A stretch of DNA of 5,785 bases, taken from positions 1 through 5,785 of the forward strand of contig MUZY01000179.1 of assembly GCA_003266065.1 (NCBI GenBank). Direction: 5' to 3'. A program made the translations under genes and the position numbers. Positions 1-5,785 of the stretch are shown here, piece by piece (the stretch's first letter is position 1; each line of letters opens with the position of its first letter). Below the pieces are notes generated by a model that was not told where the DNA came from, made no database searches, and worked only from the letters and a program-made list of their open reading frames with translations. This DNA comes from Methanosphaera sp. rholeuAM130. Lineage in GTDB: Archaea; Methanobacteriota; Methanobacteria; Methanobacteriales; Methanobacteriaceae.

Positions 1-3000
1 AAGTCAAATAATGAACCTAAAACAATAGGATTAAACAGTACGACCTTTGATACATATGTCACTAATGGTGAATTTAATGACCTTGTATCTGATGGTGACA
101 CTATTGATGTTAATGGTAAACTCGATGGAGATCGTTTTTCTTTAAACGTTAATAAGGCTTTGAACTTTATCTCATCAAACAATGAATCATATATCAACCT
201 TTATACTCAGAGTACTGGTGATTATGGTGAAGCTACCGGCGGTCAGTTAACATTTGGTCATGGTGCTAGTGGTAGTAATATAACAAATTTATATTTCTAT
301 AATACACGAATCAAATTTACTAATGTTTCCAATGTTAATGTAAATAATATTTCAGTAATTGATTATGAAAAGAATATCGGTAGTGGAACAGGACATTTTA
401 TCATCGGTGGACAATCAGACAATGTCACTATAACAAATAGTTATTTCTATACTAAAGATAATGGTCAACACAGCACAGCAGTGTTTAGTGGATGTAGTAA
501 TATTCTATTTGAAAACAACACAATAGTGGGTGAAGGTGCCATAGGTAATCTATTATACTTAAACATGTTTAATGTAGAATTAGATGAAAATTCCCCATCA
601 CATTCAAATTTCATTATTAGAAATAATGTGATAAATGCTAGTCTGGCACCATCTCAAATGACATGTTTTGCCATTTGTCTAACTGGATCAAACATATTAA
701 TCGATAATAATACAGTGGACTATAATGGAACAAATATCTCGCCAATATTTGGTGGACAAGGTGTTTTAGAAAATATAACACTACAAAATAATAATCTACG
801 TAGTGTGCTATTAGGAAATGCAGGTATTATAGAAGTAAAATACATAAATAACACTAAAATAATTAATAATACTATCGGTGGATTGATTATATCAAAATCT
901 GAAGAATCAACACATAAATCAGAAATATATAATAATACCATACAAGCATTACGTTTAGAAGCCGATAACTGTATTGTAGAAGGAAACAGTTTGAAAAATA
1001 TAAATAATAGTGGAAATAATAATATCATTAATAATAATACTATTTCAACTATGGGAGATTACACAATAACAACAACAGGAGAAAATACCACAATTACTAA
1101 TAACAAACTTGCATCTAAGGACTATTACGGTGATGAATCAGTAAATGGTTCCGCTACTTTAAGTAATAATTCTAGGACTAACCGTATAATTACAATTACT
1201 GATGATAATATTGATGATTATACAACTTTAAATACTGAGACCGATGAAAATTTTGGTGTTGTAACTATTAGAACAATAACTTCAGTCATAAAAGATGAAG
1301 ATGTTCTAATATTTAAATTAAACTCCACAAATCCAACAAGATTTTCATTTATGGATGAAAATTCTGGTTATATGCCTAGTATAACAATTAAAGACAGTAT
1401 TATACCATCAGAGATGATATCAATCTATAACTCCACTTTTATTAATTGTTCGTTACCTTACGCTATTTTCGCAGGAATAAGTTCTACATTAGTTAATTCC
1501 ACAATAGCCATACCATATAATGACATGCTTTCCATGATGGGTGAAGAACCTATTGGATTATATGAACCTGTTTTAGATAACTCAATTGTTTTTACAAGAT
1601 TAAATGACTCTAATCATGCTATTTTATATTATGATGAGTTAAATCATATAGTCTCCAATATGTATATGTCTTTTTTAGGAATTAATTATAATTGTGTTGA
1701 TATTTCAACAGGTTATCTATTATCTAATGTAATAGAAGGAGATACTATTTATTTCCGTAACCAAGGCGAAATTACAAAATTAATCATTGATAGACCAATT
1801 AACTTAAACGGTCTTGGAGTAAATGCCCTTAAATGTAATATAACATTTGTAGAAGGATCAGAAGGAAGTAACATAACAAACATGGTCTTTGATGAATCAT
1901 TCATAATAAACACAACAGACATAAACTATGAAAATAACAACAACATCTTCAATTCATTGATAATAGACAATATCAACAATGTTATAATAGGATTAAATAA
2001 TCCTAAGTCACCAGTTACAATAAATGTCGAAGATATTACTACATTAGTAAATGGTGAAAAAACACCAGTCACTATTAATGTAACAGATTCAGACAATAAT
2101 TTAATCACTGAAGGGTATATTGAAGTATACCTTGATGGAATATACCAAGATAAAATAGATTTAACAGACAACAACATTATAGTTAATGTAACTTCCGATA
2201 ATGTAGGAAATTCTACATTAAAGGTATGGTATTATGGTGAGGAAAACTACCTGGATAACACGACCACCATAACAGTGAAATCAATCAAATCCAATTTAAC
2301 ATTTATTGTACTGACAAACACCATGAACGTAGGAGAAAATATTACACTGGAAGCACAGGTAGTCTCAAACAATAATAAAATAGTAAACGAGGGAAACTTA
2401 ACAGTTATATTCAGATCAAATAGATATACTACAAATGTAATTAATTCCACTGCAAAAGTAAATGTTACAGTTCTTGAATCATGGTACGATAAACCAACCC
2501 TAACACTAGTATATTCTGGTTCTCCATTATACAATGACTATTCAAGCACATATAATACTACAATTAACAAAGGAACAACAAACTTCCAAATCAATGATGT
2601 TACAACACAATTGGGAACAGATACACCACTAGAATTATCATTAACTAACAAAGCAGGACAAAATATTTCAAATGGAATAATCACCCTCACAGACAAAAAT
2701 GGAAAATTATTAAAAACAATCAATCTAACACAAGAAAACACCATTACATTAAACATGAATACAATCTACAATGGAACAATAACAGCACAATTCAAGGAAA
2801 GTAAATATTATGAAGATAATCAATCCACGTTCACACTCACAACTACAAAACCAGAAACAATAATAAACATAGACAACATAACAGCAACAGCCGGCCAAAC
2901 AATAACACTAACAGCCAGAGTAACAGACCAACTAGAAAACAACATAACCGGCGGAAAAATAGTATTCAAAATAAATGGTAAAACCTTGAAAGACGCCAAC

Positions 3001-3474
3001 GGCAAAGTAGTATATGCTAAAGTAACAGACGGAATAGCAACCGCAGAGTACACAATACCTGATTCAATGGCAGACAAAAACATGACAATACAAGCAGTAT
3101 ACTCAGGAACAACAAAATATGACAAAGAAACCGCAGAAACCACAATCACAGTATCAAAACAAGAAGCAACACTAACAATAGACGAACTACCAGAAAGCAT
3201 ACAGGCAAACACGAATATAACAATCACAGCCAGAGTACAAGCAGGAACCACACCGATAACCACGGGTAAGGTAGTCTTCAAATTAAACGGCAAAACACTT
3301 AAAGACAATAATGGTAAAGTAATCTATGCAAAAGTAGTAGATGGAGTAGCAACCCTAGCTGGTTATAACATCGGAGATCTTAAGGCTACCACATACACCT
3401 TAAAAGCAGTCTTCACTGCTCCTGGCTATGATAAACTTGAAGCTACACAGACAATTGATGTTATCAGGGCATGA
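1..3474 (+). CDS. Adhesin-like protein (Asn/Thr-rich, beta-helix plus Ig-like repeats), 5' end outside window
   Basis: The frame is open from base 1 to TGA at 3472-3474, giving 1157 residues with no start. An internal TTG at 160 could be read as a start, but it has no ribosome site and the residues before it (such as FNDLVSDGDTIDVNG) are typical ALP sequence, so the gene begins upstream. Residues about 90-375 form a right-handed parallel beta-helix, shown by short rungs such as FENNTI (170), IRNNVI (206), IDNNTV (234), IINNTI (287), IYNNTI (309) and INNNTI (343). Residues about 390-665 are a less regular beta-rich part. Five Ig-like domains of 92-104 residues fill 670-1157. Many N-x-S/T sequons suggest glycosylation. 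The protein ends in the last strand of the fifth Ig domain (TIDVIRA), with no transmembrane helix or pseudomurein-binding repeat. ALPs of gut methanogens are thought to act at the cell surface in attachment; the binding partner here is unknown. Synonymous codon use changes along the gene. Confidence 0.9.
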   Translation, partial: KSNNEPKTIGLNSTTFDTYVTNGEFNDLVSDGDTIDVNGKLDGDRFSLNVNKALNFISSNNESYINLYTQSTGDYGEATGGQLTFGHGASGSNITNLYFYNTRIKFTNVSNVNVNNISVIDYEKNIGSGTGHFIIGGQSDNVTITNSYFYTKDNGQHSTAVFSGCSNILFENNTIVGEGAIGNLLYLNMFNVELDENSPSHSNFIIRNNVINASLAPSQMTCFAICLTGSNILIDNNTVDYNGTNISPIFGGQGVLENITLQNNNLRSVLLGNAGIIEVKYINNTKIINNTIGGLIISKSEESTHKSEIYNNTIQALRLEADNCIVEGNSLKNINNSGNNNIINNNTISTMGDYTITTTGENTTITNNKLASKDYYGDESVNGSATLSNNSRTNRIITITDDNIDDYTTLNTETDENFGVVTIRTITSVIKDEDVLIFKLNSTNPTRFSFMDENSGYMPSITIKDSIIPSEMISIYNSTFINCSLPYAIFAGISSTLVNSTIAIPYNDMLSMMGEEPIGLYEPVLDNSIVFTRLNDSNHAILYYDELNHIVSNMYMSFLGINYNCVDISTGYLLSNVIEGDTIYFRNQGEITKLIIDRPINLNGLGVNALKCNITFVEGSEGSNITNMVFDESFIINTTDINYENNNNIFNSLIIDNINNVIIGLNNPKSPVTINVEDITTLVNGEKTPVTINVTDSDNNLITEGYIEVYLDGIYQDKIDLTDNNIIVNVTSDNVGNSTLKVWYYGEENYLDNTTTITVKSIKSNLTFIVLTNTMNVGENITLEAQVVSNNNKIVNEGNLTVIFRSNRYTTNVINSTAKVNVTVLESWYDKPTLTLVYSGSPLYNDYSSTYNTTINKGTTNFQINDVTTQLGTDTPLELSLTNKAGQNISNGIITLTDKNGKLLKTINLTQENTITLNMNTIYNGTITAQFKESKYYEDNQSTFTLTTTKPETIINIDNITATAGQTITLTARVTDQLENNITGGKIVFKINGKTLKDANGKVVYAKVTDGIATAEYTIPDSMADKNMTIQAVYSGTTKYDKETAETTITVSKQEATLTIDELPESIQANTNITITARVQAGTTPITTGKVVFKLNGKTLKDNNGKVIYAKVVDGVATLAGYNIGDLKATTYTLKAVFTAPGYDKLEATQTIDVIRA
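2008..3471 (+). repeat. Five tandem Ig-like domain repeats within the adhesin
   Basis: The C-terminal part of the adhesin divides into five units starting near 2008, 2290, 2575, 2851 and 3160. Each opens with a strand and a GxxITL-type motif (VGENITLEA, AGQTITLTA, ANTNITITA) and ends with a Y-containing strand followed by TTITV or similar. This is the pattern of bacterial Ig-like (Big) domains that build stalks in surface proteins. Units 4 and 5 are the closest pair: a 22-residue core (2977-3042 and 3289-3354, GKTLKD..GKV.YAKV.DG.AT) matches at 18 of 22 residues and 50 of 66 bases by my count. Units 1 to 3 are much more diverged. The pair probably arose by duplication, or by exchange with a related adhesin gene. 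Confidence 0.8.
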
Positions 3475-3526
3475 AGTAGTTATTAGAATATATAATAGAA
3501 TAACACTTGATTTTTTCATTTTTCAT

Positions 3527-3571
3527 GGATGGGGATACGTTCATGTATCTCCATCCTTTCTGATTTTTTTT
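3527..3571 (+). terminator. Hairpin and T-run terminator of the adhesin gene
   Basis: GGATGGGGATAC (3527-3538) pairs with GTATCTCCATCC (3545-3556) over 12 positions, with one G-U wobble and a 6-base loop. It is followed by an interrupted T tract ending in eight Ts (3564-3571). Further T runs lie just before the stem (3511-3523) and downstream (3621-3649). It starts 52 bases after the adhesin stop codon. Archaeal RNA polymerase stops mainly at U-rich tracts; the stem may protect the 3' end or help termination. Confidence 0.75.
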
Positions 3572-3658
3572 AAATGCTTGATTATTAATGCCAGTAATGG
3601 TTTCTTATGCGTTAATCCTCTTGTTTTTTCCTATTGATTTTTATTTTTGATGAGATTG

Positions 3659-3671
3659 TAAGTCAGACTTA
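3659..3671. repeat. Short perfect dyad upstream of a TATA-like box
   Basis: TAAGTC-A-GACTTA is a perfect inverted repeat with 6-base arms. It lies about 40 bases upstream of the TATA-like box at 3711. The position would suit a regulator site for the small ORF downstream, but such short dyads also occur by chance in AT-rich DNA. Confidence 0.25.
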
Positions 3672-3710
3672 ATAGAGATATAACGAATCATTTACAGTAT
3701 TAATTAGTAA

Positions 3711-3719
3711 TATTTATAC
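3711..3719 (+). promoter_or_regulatory. Possible TATA box for the 33-residue ORF
   Basis: TATTTATAC resembles the archaeal TATA box and follows an A-rich stretch that could serve as BRE. Transcription would start about 25 bases downstream, near 3738-3742, giving a very short leader that just includes the ribosome site. A second candidate, GATATAAC near 3677, would give a longer leader. In such AT-rich DNA the call is weak. Confidence 0.35.
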
Positions 3720-3740
3720 CGTTATTGACAGATATTATTA

Positions 3741-3747
3741 GAGGTGA
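3741..3747 (+). promoter_or_regulatory. Strong Shine-Dalgarno site for the small ORF
   Basis: GAGGTGA is a 7-base match to the archaeal anti-Shine-Dalgarno (consensus AGGAGGTGAT), seven bases before the ATG at 3755. It is the best ribosome site in this part of the window and is the main reason to believe the short ORF that follows. Confidence 0.7.
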
Positions 3748-3754
3748 AACGAAT

Positions 3755-3856
3755 ATGGAAGAAAATAGGAGAATGAGAATAAAATACTTAAGACAAAATC
3801 ATAACATGATAAAAGATATAGTTAACGAATGGTTAACAGAAAATAGACAAATATAG
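3755..3856 (+). CDS. Small basic protein of 33 residues, function unknown
   Basis: An ATG with an ideal ribosome site opens a frame of 33 residues ending at TAG 3854-3856. The protein begins MEENRRMRIKYLRQ and ends NEWLTENRQI. It is rich in Arg, Asn and Glu, has no signal peptide or membrane segment, and looks mostly helical and basic. I do not recognise a family. It sits alone between the adhesin terminator and the spacer before the second adhesin. It could be a true small protein, perhaps a DNA- or RNA-binding peptide, or the surviving N-terminal end of a lost gene. The frame continues after the TAG for only ten more codons to a TGA. No longer relative is visible in the window. Confidence 0.5.
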   Translation: MEENRRMRIKYLRQNHNMIKDIVNEWLTENRQI

Positions 3857-4182
3857 TTGATGATTATAATATTATTATGTTGCATGTGAAGAACATTATA
3901 AAAATTTCCAATTCATTATAATCCACCACACATAACAAGTAATTTTATCAAACATTTATATTTTTCAACTGATTCAGAAGACATTCTTATATCTTACTCC
4001 AGACTAAAATAATCCCCACCCACAATCTTTTAAAGAGTCGATTTTATCAGTAATATTTATTAATAACCTAAGACATAACTTTTGATGTTGTTAATCGATT
4101 TTGATATGAAGAAAATTAAATTGATTTATACAATCAACAAAATAACTATTTTAATAAGTAATTAATCAATAAAAGAAAAAAT
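3857..4182. other. AT-rich intergenic spacer
   Basis: I see no convincing gene on either strand in these 326 bases. It holds two copies of CATTATAA 20 bases apart (3894 and 3914), a C-rich patch (4014-4023), and TAATATTTATTAAT at 4051-4064. The last is a 14-base match to 4190-4203 at the start region of the next gene. A possible promoter lies near its right end. No RNA gene or CRISPR repeat was recognised. Confidence 0.6.
4125..4131 (+). promoter_or_regulatory. Possible TATA box for the secreted-protein gene
   Basis: TTTATAC lies in the sequence AAATTGATTTATACAATC, which is also a small hairpin (TTGATT, 5-base loop, AATCAA, 4121-4137). It is about 70 bases before the likely start at 4198, which would give a leader of roughly 40-45 bases. 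No other clear TATA-like box sits closer with a purine-rich BRE, but AT richness makes this uncertain. Confidence 0.3.
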
Positions 4183-4188
4183 AGGAGG
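4183..4188 (+). promoter_or_regulatory. Shine-Dalgarno AGGAGG lacking a standard start at the right distance
   Basis: AGGAGG is a strong ribosome site. The reading frame of the following secreted protein is open across it. Nine bases further the codon is ATT (4198-4200). ATA (4192) is only three bases away. The first standard start codon in frame is TTG at 4219, 30 bases away, which is too far. The site therefore points to ATT at 4198 as the start, or to a lost ATG. Confidence 0.6.
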
Positions 4189-4197
4189 CTAATATTT

Positions 4198-4584
4198 ATT
4201 AATTATAAGAAGATAATCTTGTTTTTGTTTATTATTCTCTCTTGTATTAGTGTAGTATGTGCCACGGATGTCAGCAAATCAAGTGACTCCAACATAGACA
4301 CTACAACAAGTGCAAGTTACGATAGTAATATAAAACAGGATGTTGATGAAGATTTATATGATGATGAAATTATTCCCGATAATAATTTCGAGGATGGATA
4401 TGAAAATTCCGAGATAATAGAATTAAACGATACGACAATTGACGAGGATAAAGAAGAATTATTCGAAGAGGATAAACCCACAGATTCAACCCGCCATAAC
4501 CAGGGCAATACTAGGGGAAATGGAGATACCCCTGCAATTGTAAGTAACACCACCACAGCTTTAAGTGTGAAGACTATAAAATAA
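4198..4584 (+). pseudogene. N-terminal remnant of a secreted adhesin-like protein
   Basis: From 4198 the frame gives 128 residues to TAA at 4582-4584. It begins with a classic signal peptide: positive N-region (NYKK), hydrophobic core (IILFLFIILSCISVV) and a cleavage site after VCA (4263). Starting at TTG 4219 would remove both lysines, so I prefer the upstream start next to AGGAGG even though ATT is not a standard start codon. The mature part is low-complexity, Ser/Asp/Thr-rich and then strongly acidic (for example DEDLYDDEIIPD and DEDKEELFEEDK), like the linker after the signal peptide in methanogen ALPs. It then stops at NTTTALSVKTIK, where an ALP would go on into beta-helix or Ig domains. 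The transposase remnant starts immediately after. I read it as an ALP gene cut by an insertion or rearrangement. It could instead be a small secreted acidic protein still in use. The last residues may already belong to the transposase (see findings). Confidence 0.65.
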
Positions 4585-5570
4585 ATATTTCACCACAACA
4601 ATATATTACGCTGAAATAGAATCATTCTGGAAATATCAGGATGATTTAATAAAAAAACAACAAGAAGAGATAAAAAAAACAAGGAATAAAACCCTCTGGA
4701 CACTACTCCTATGATGAACAATACGTATTTGTAAACAAAGAATTATATCTACGAATGACCCTCATAGACGTCCACACCAAACTAATAATAGCAGATACAC
4801 TAGTAACAGAAAAAGAATTCAACGAAACAACCATAAAAAACTTCTTAGAATCCAACCTCAAAAACAAAAAACTAAAAAGCATAACCACAGATGGCAGAAA
4901 CACATACAACAACATAATCAAAGCACTAAAAGCAGTACACCACAGATGCTTCTTCCACCAAATGCAAAACCTAATGACACCACTACAAAAACACACAAAC
5001 AAACTAAACCGAAAAATACAAACAAACAAAAACAAAATCGAAGAAAACACAGAAGAAATAAACAAAAGAAAAAACAAATACCCACCCATCAAAGGAAGAA
5101 TACCCAAAACAGACACCCAAAGAATCAAAAACAGAAACAAAATCAAAAAACTAGAACAAAAAAACAAAGACCTACGAAAAGAAAACAAAGAAATACAAAA
5201 AGAACTAAACATCAAAAAAGACAAAACACGAATACAAAAAATATTCAAATCAAAAACACAAAAACAAGCCACAAGAAGATTCAAAACAATATACAACCAA
5301 CGAAACCACCTAGAACCCATAATAAAAAGCTTCCTAGAAAAAATGAACAAAAACCTAGACAAACTAATAAACCACATAGGAAACAAAAAGATACCATCAA
5401 CAAACAATATCGTAGAAAACTACTACCGAACCACACTACCCAGAAAACATAAAAGAATATATCGAACAATCAAAGGACTAATAAAAAGAATCAAAGAAGA
5501 ACAAATACGATGGACACACAGAATAGTCCTAAAACAAAACACAAACATCAACAAAAACACCAAATACTAA
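4580..5570 (+). pseudogene. Decayed DDE transposase of an insertion sequence
   Basis: The main open frame runs from 4674 to TAA at 5568-5570; the first ATG in it is at 4755. The catalytic triad of a DDE transposase is visible: D in YDEQYV (4713-4715), D in TTDGRN (4890-4892) and E in NNIVENYYRTTLPR (5415-5417). After the second D comes HHRCFFH (4938-4958), a C/H cluster seen in several DDE families. Between that and the E, a charged coiled-coil-like stretch of about 88 residues (5001-5264) is inserted. The ATG at 4755 would leave out the first D. The matching upstream part (TTTIYYAEIESFW, QDDLIKKQQEE) lies in a different frame at 4580-4711, so a one-base shift separates them, most likely in the A runs at 4672-4679 or 4688-4691. 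The N-terminal DNA-binding part is missing or lies in the preceding frame. I found no matching terminal inverted repeats or target duplication. The family is uncertain; an ISNCY-like or other archaeal IS is possible. Probably inactive. Confidence 0.75.
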
Positions 5571-5692
5571 AGAATAAACTCATAAAAAAAATTAACCACC
5601 CCAACAATTAACCTTTTTCAAGCACAAAAAAAGACAACTCCCTTCCATAAAAACTTAATATAACAATTGTTATTTAATTGAATAAAAAATAA
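5571..5692. other. AT-rich flank downstream of the transposase
   Basis: The stretch is A/C-rich like the transposase and probably contains the right end of the insertion sequence. I could not find a matching left end anywhere between 4000 and 4700, which fits loss of the left part of the element. A T5 run at 5614-5618 is the only hint of a stop signal for transcription. Confidence 0.4.
5660..5673. repeat. Perfect 14-bp palindrome ATAACAATTGTTAT
   Basis: The 14 bases read the same on both strands. A TATA-like TTAATATA overlaps its left side (5655-5662). It could be an operator at a promoter for a gene starting near or beyond the window edge, or part of the insertion-sequence end. Nothing else in the window matches it. 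Confidence 0.3.
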
Positions 5693-5785
5693 AGATTACA
5701 ACCAAACCCACCCGAAAAAATCAAAAAACATTCAACCACATTTCGAAGTGCCACAATATATGAAGTAGAAACTCAAACAGAAGTA
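5693..5785 (+). CDS. Open frame running off the window, possible gene fragment
   Basis: The frame is open for 31 codons after TAA at 5690, with no ATG, GTG or TTG in it, and reaches the window edge. The end reads HSTTFRSATIYEVETQTEV, which has the Thr-rich beta-strand look of ALP sequence, and the codons (AAC, ACA, ACC) are ordinary for this region. It could be the downstream half of the ALP whose leader is at 4198, cut off by the transposase, but 31 codons are too few to decide. It may equally be a chance open frame. Confidence 0.2.

Noticed and set aside
160..162. TTG at 160 as the start of the large adhesin
   Set aside because: There is no ribosome site, the frame is open from base 1, and the 53 preceding residues fit the family and continue its domain.
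720..3308. Several minus-strand ORFs of 72-162 codons opposite the adhesin
   Set aside because: They are shadows of the adhesin frame with hydrophobic, unfamiliar sequence and no ribosome sites.
3428..3637. ORF of 69 codons crossing the end of the adhesin
   Set aside because: It overlaps the adhesin coding region, runs through the terminator hairpin and T runs, and has no ribosome site.
3916..3984. Minus-strand 22-residue ORF with GGAG upstream
   Set aside because: The ribosome site is weak and about 13 bases from the ATG, the peptide is very short, and nothing else supports it.
4709..5407. Long minus-strand ORF (232 codons) opposite the transposase
   Set aside because: It is Phe/Leu/Ser/Cys-rich nonsense created by the T-poor coding strand. 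The plus strand carries a recognisable transposase with its catalytic residues.
4946..5452. Plus-strand ORF of 168 codons in another frame within the transposase
   Set aside because: It is made almost only of K, N, T, Q, R and P from the A/C-rich composition, and overlaps the real transposase frame entirely.
4550..5750. Similarity between ACCACA-5 bases-AAGTG at 4554 and at 5736 as a possible sign of the ALP halves or a target duplication
   Set aside because: Only 11 of 16 positions are clearly shared and no insertion-sequence ends were found next to them, so chance cannot be excluded.
1..5785. CRISPR array, tRNA, rRNA or defence system
   Set aside because: No regularly spaced repeats, no tRNA-like cloverleaf and no G+C-rich RNA island were seen. 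In a hyper-AT genome structural RNAs would stand out by their G+C, and none does.

Overview
The window looks like an AT-rich accessory region of a gut methanogenic archaeon of the Methanobacteriaceae. Methanosphaera is the best guess and Methanobrevibacter the alternative. The reasons are the very low G+C, the heavy use of AAT, ACA, ATA and AAA codons, and a huge Asn/Thr-rich secreted protein that combines a right-handed beta-helix with tandem Ig-like repeats. That is the adhesin-like protein (ALP) architecture of these organisms. The genus was inferred from protein style only, without a database search.

Layout, all genes on the + strand. (1) 1-3474: the 3' 1157 codons of an ALP. The reading frame is open from base 1, so the true start and signal peptide lie upstream. 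(2) 3527-3571: a strong hairpin followed by a T run, the likely terminator. (3) 3575-3754: a T-rich spacer with a small dyad, a TATA-like box and a very good Shine-Dalgarno sequence, leading to (4) a 33-residue ORF at 3755-3856 that I do not recognise. (5) 3857-4182: an AT-rich spacer with a possible promoter. (6) 4198-4584: signal peptide and acidic N-terminal region of a second secreted ALP-like protein. It has AGGAGG in front but no ATG/GTG/TTG at the right distance, and it stops after about 128 codons. (7) 4580-5570: a decayed DDE transposase. The catalytic D, D and E are all visible, but the N-terminal part is missing or out of frame and at least one frameshift lies near 4672-4691. (8) 5571-5785: AT-rich DNA with a 14-bp palindrome, and a short open frame running off the window that could be the rest of a neighbouring gene.

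The simplest reading is an ALP cluster eroded by insertion-sequence activity: one intact-looking surface adhesin, then a second adhesin gene reduced to its secretion leader next to a dead transposase. I see no new defence, biosynthetic or RNA system here. The points most worth a second look are the missing canonical start codon of the second ALP, the well-initiated 33-residue ORF, and the mosaic codon use inside the large adhesin.
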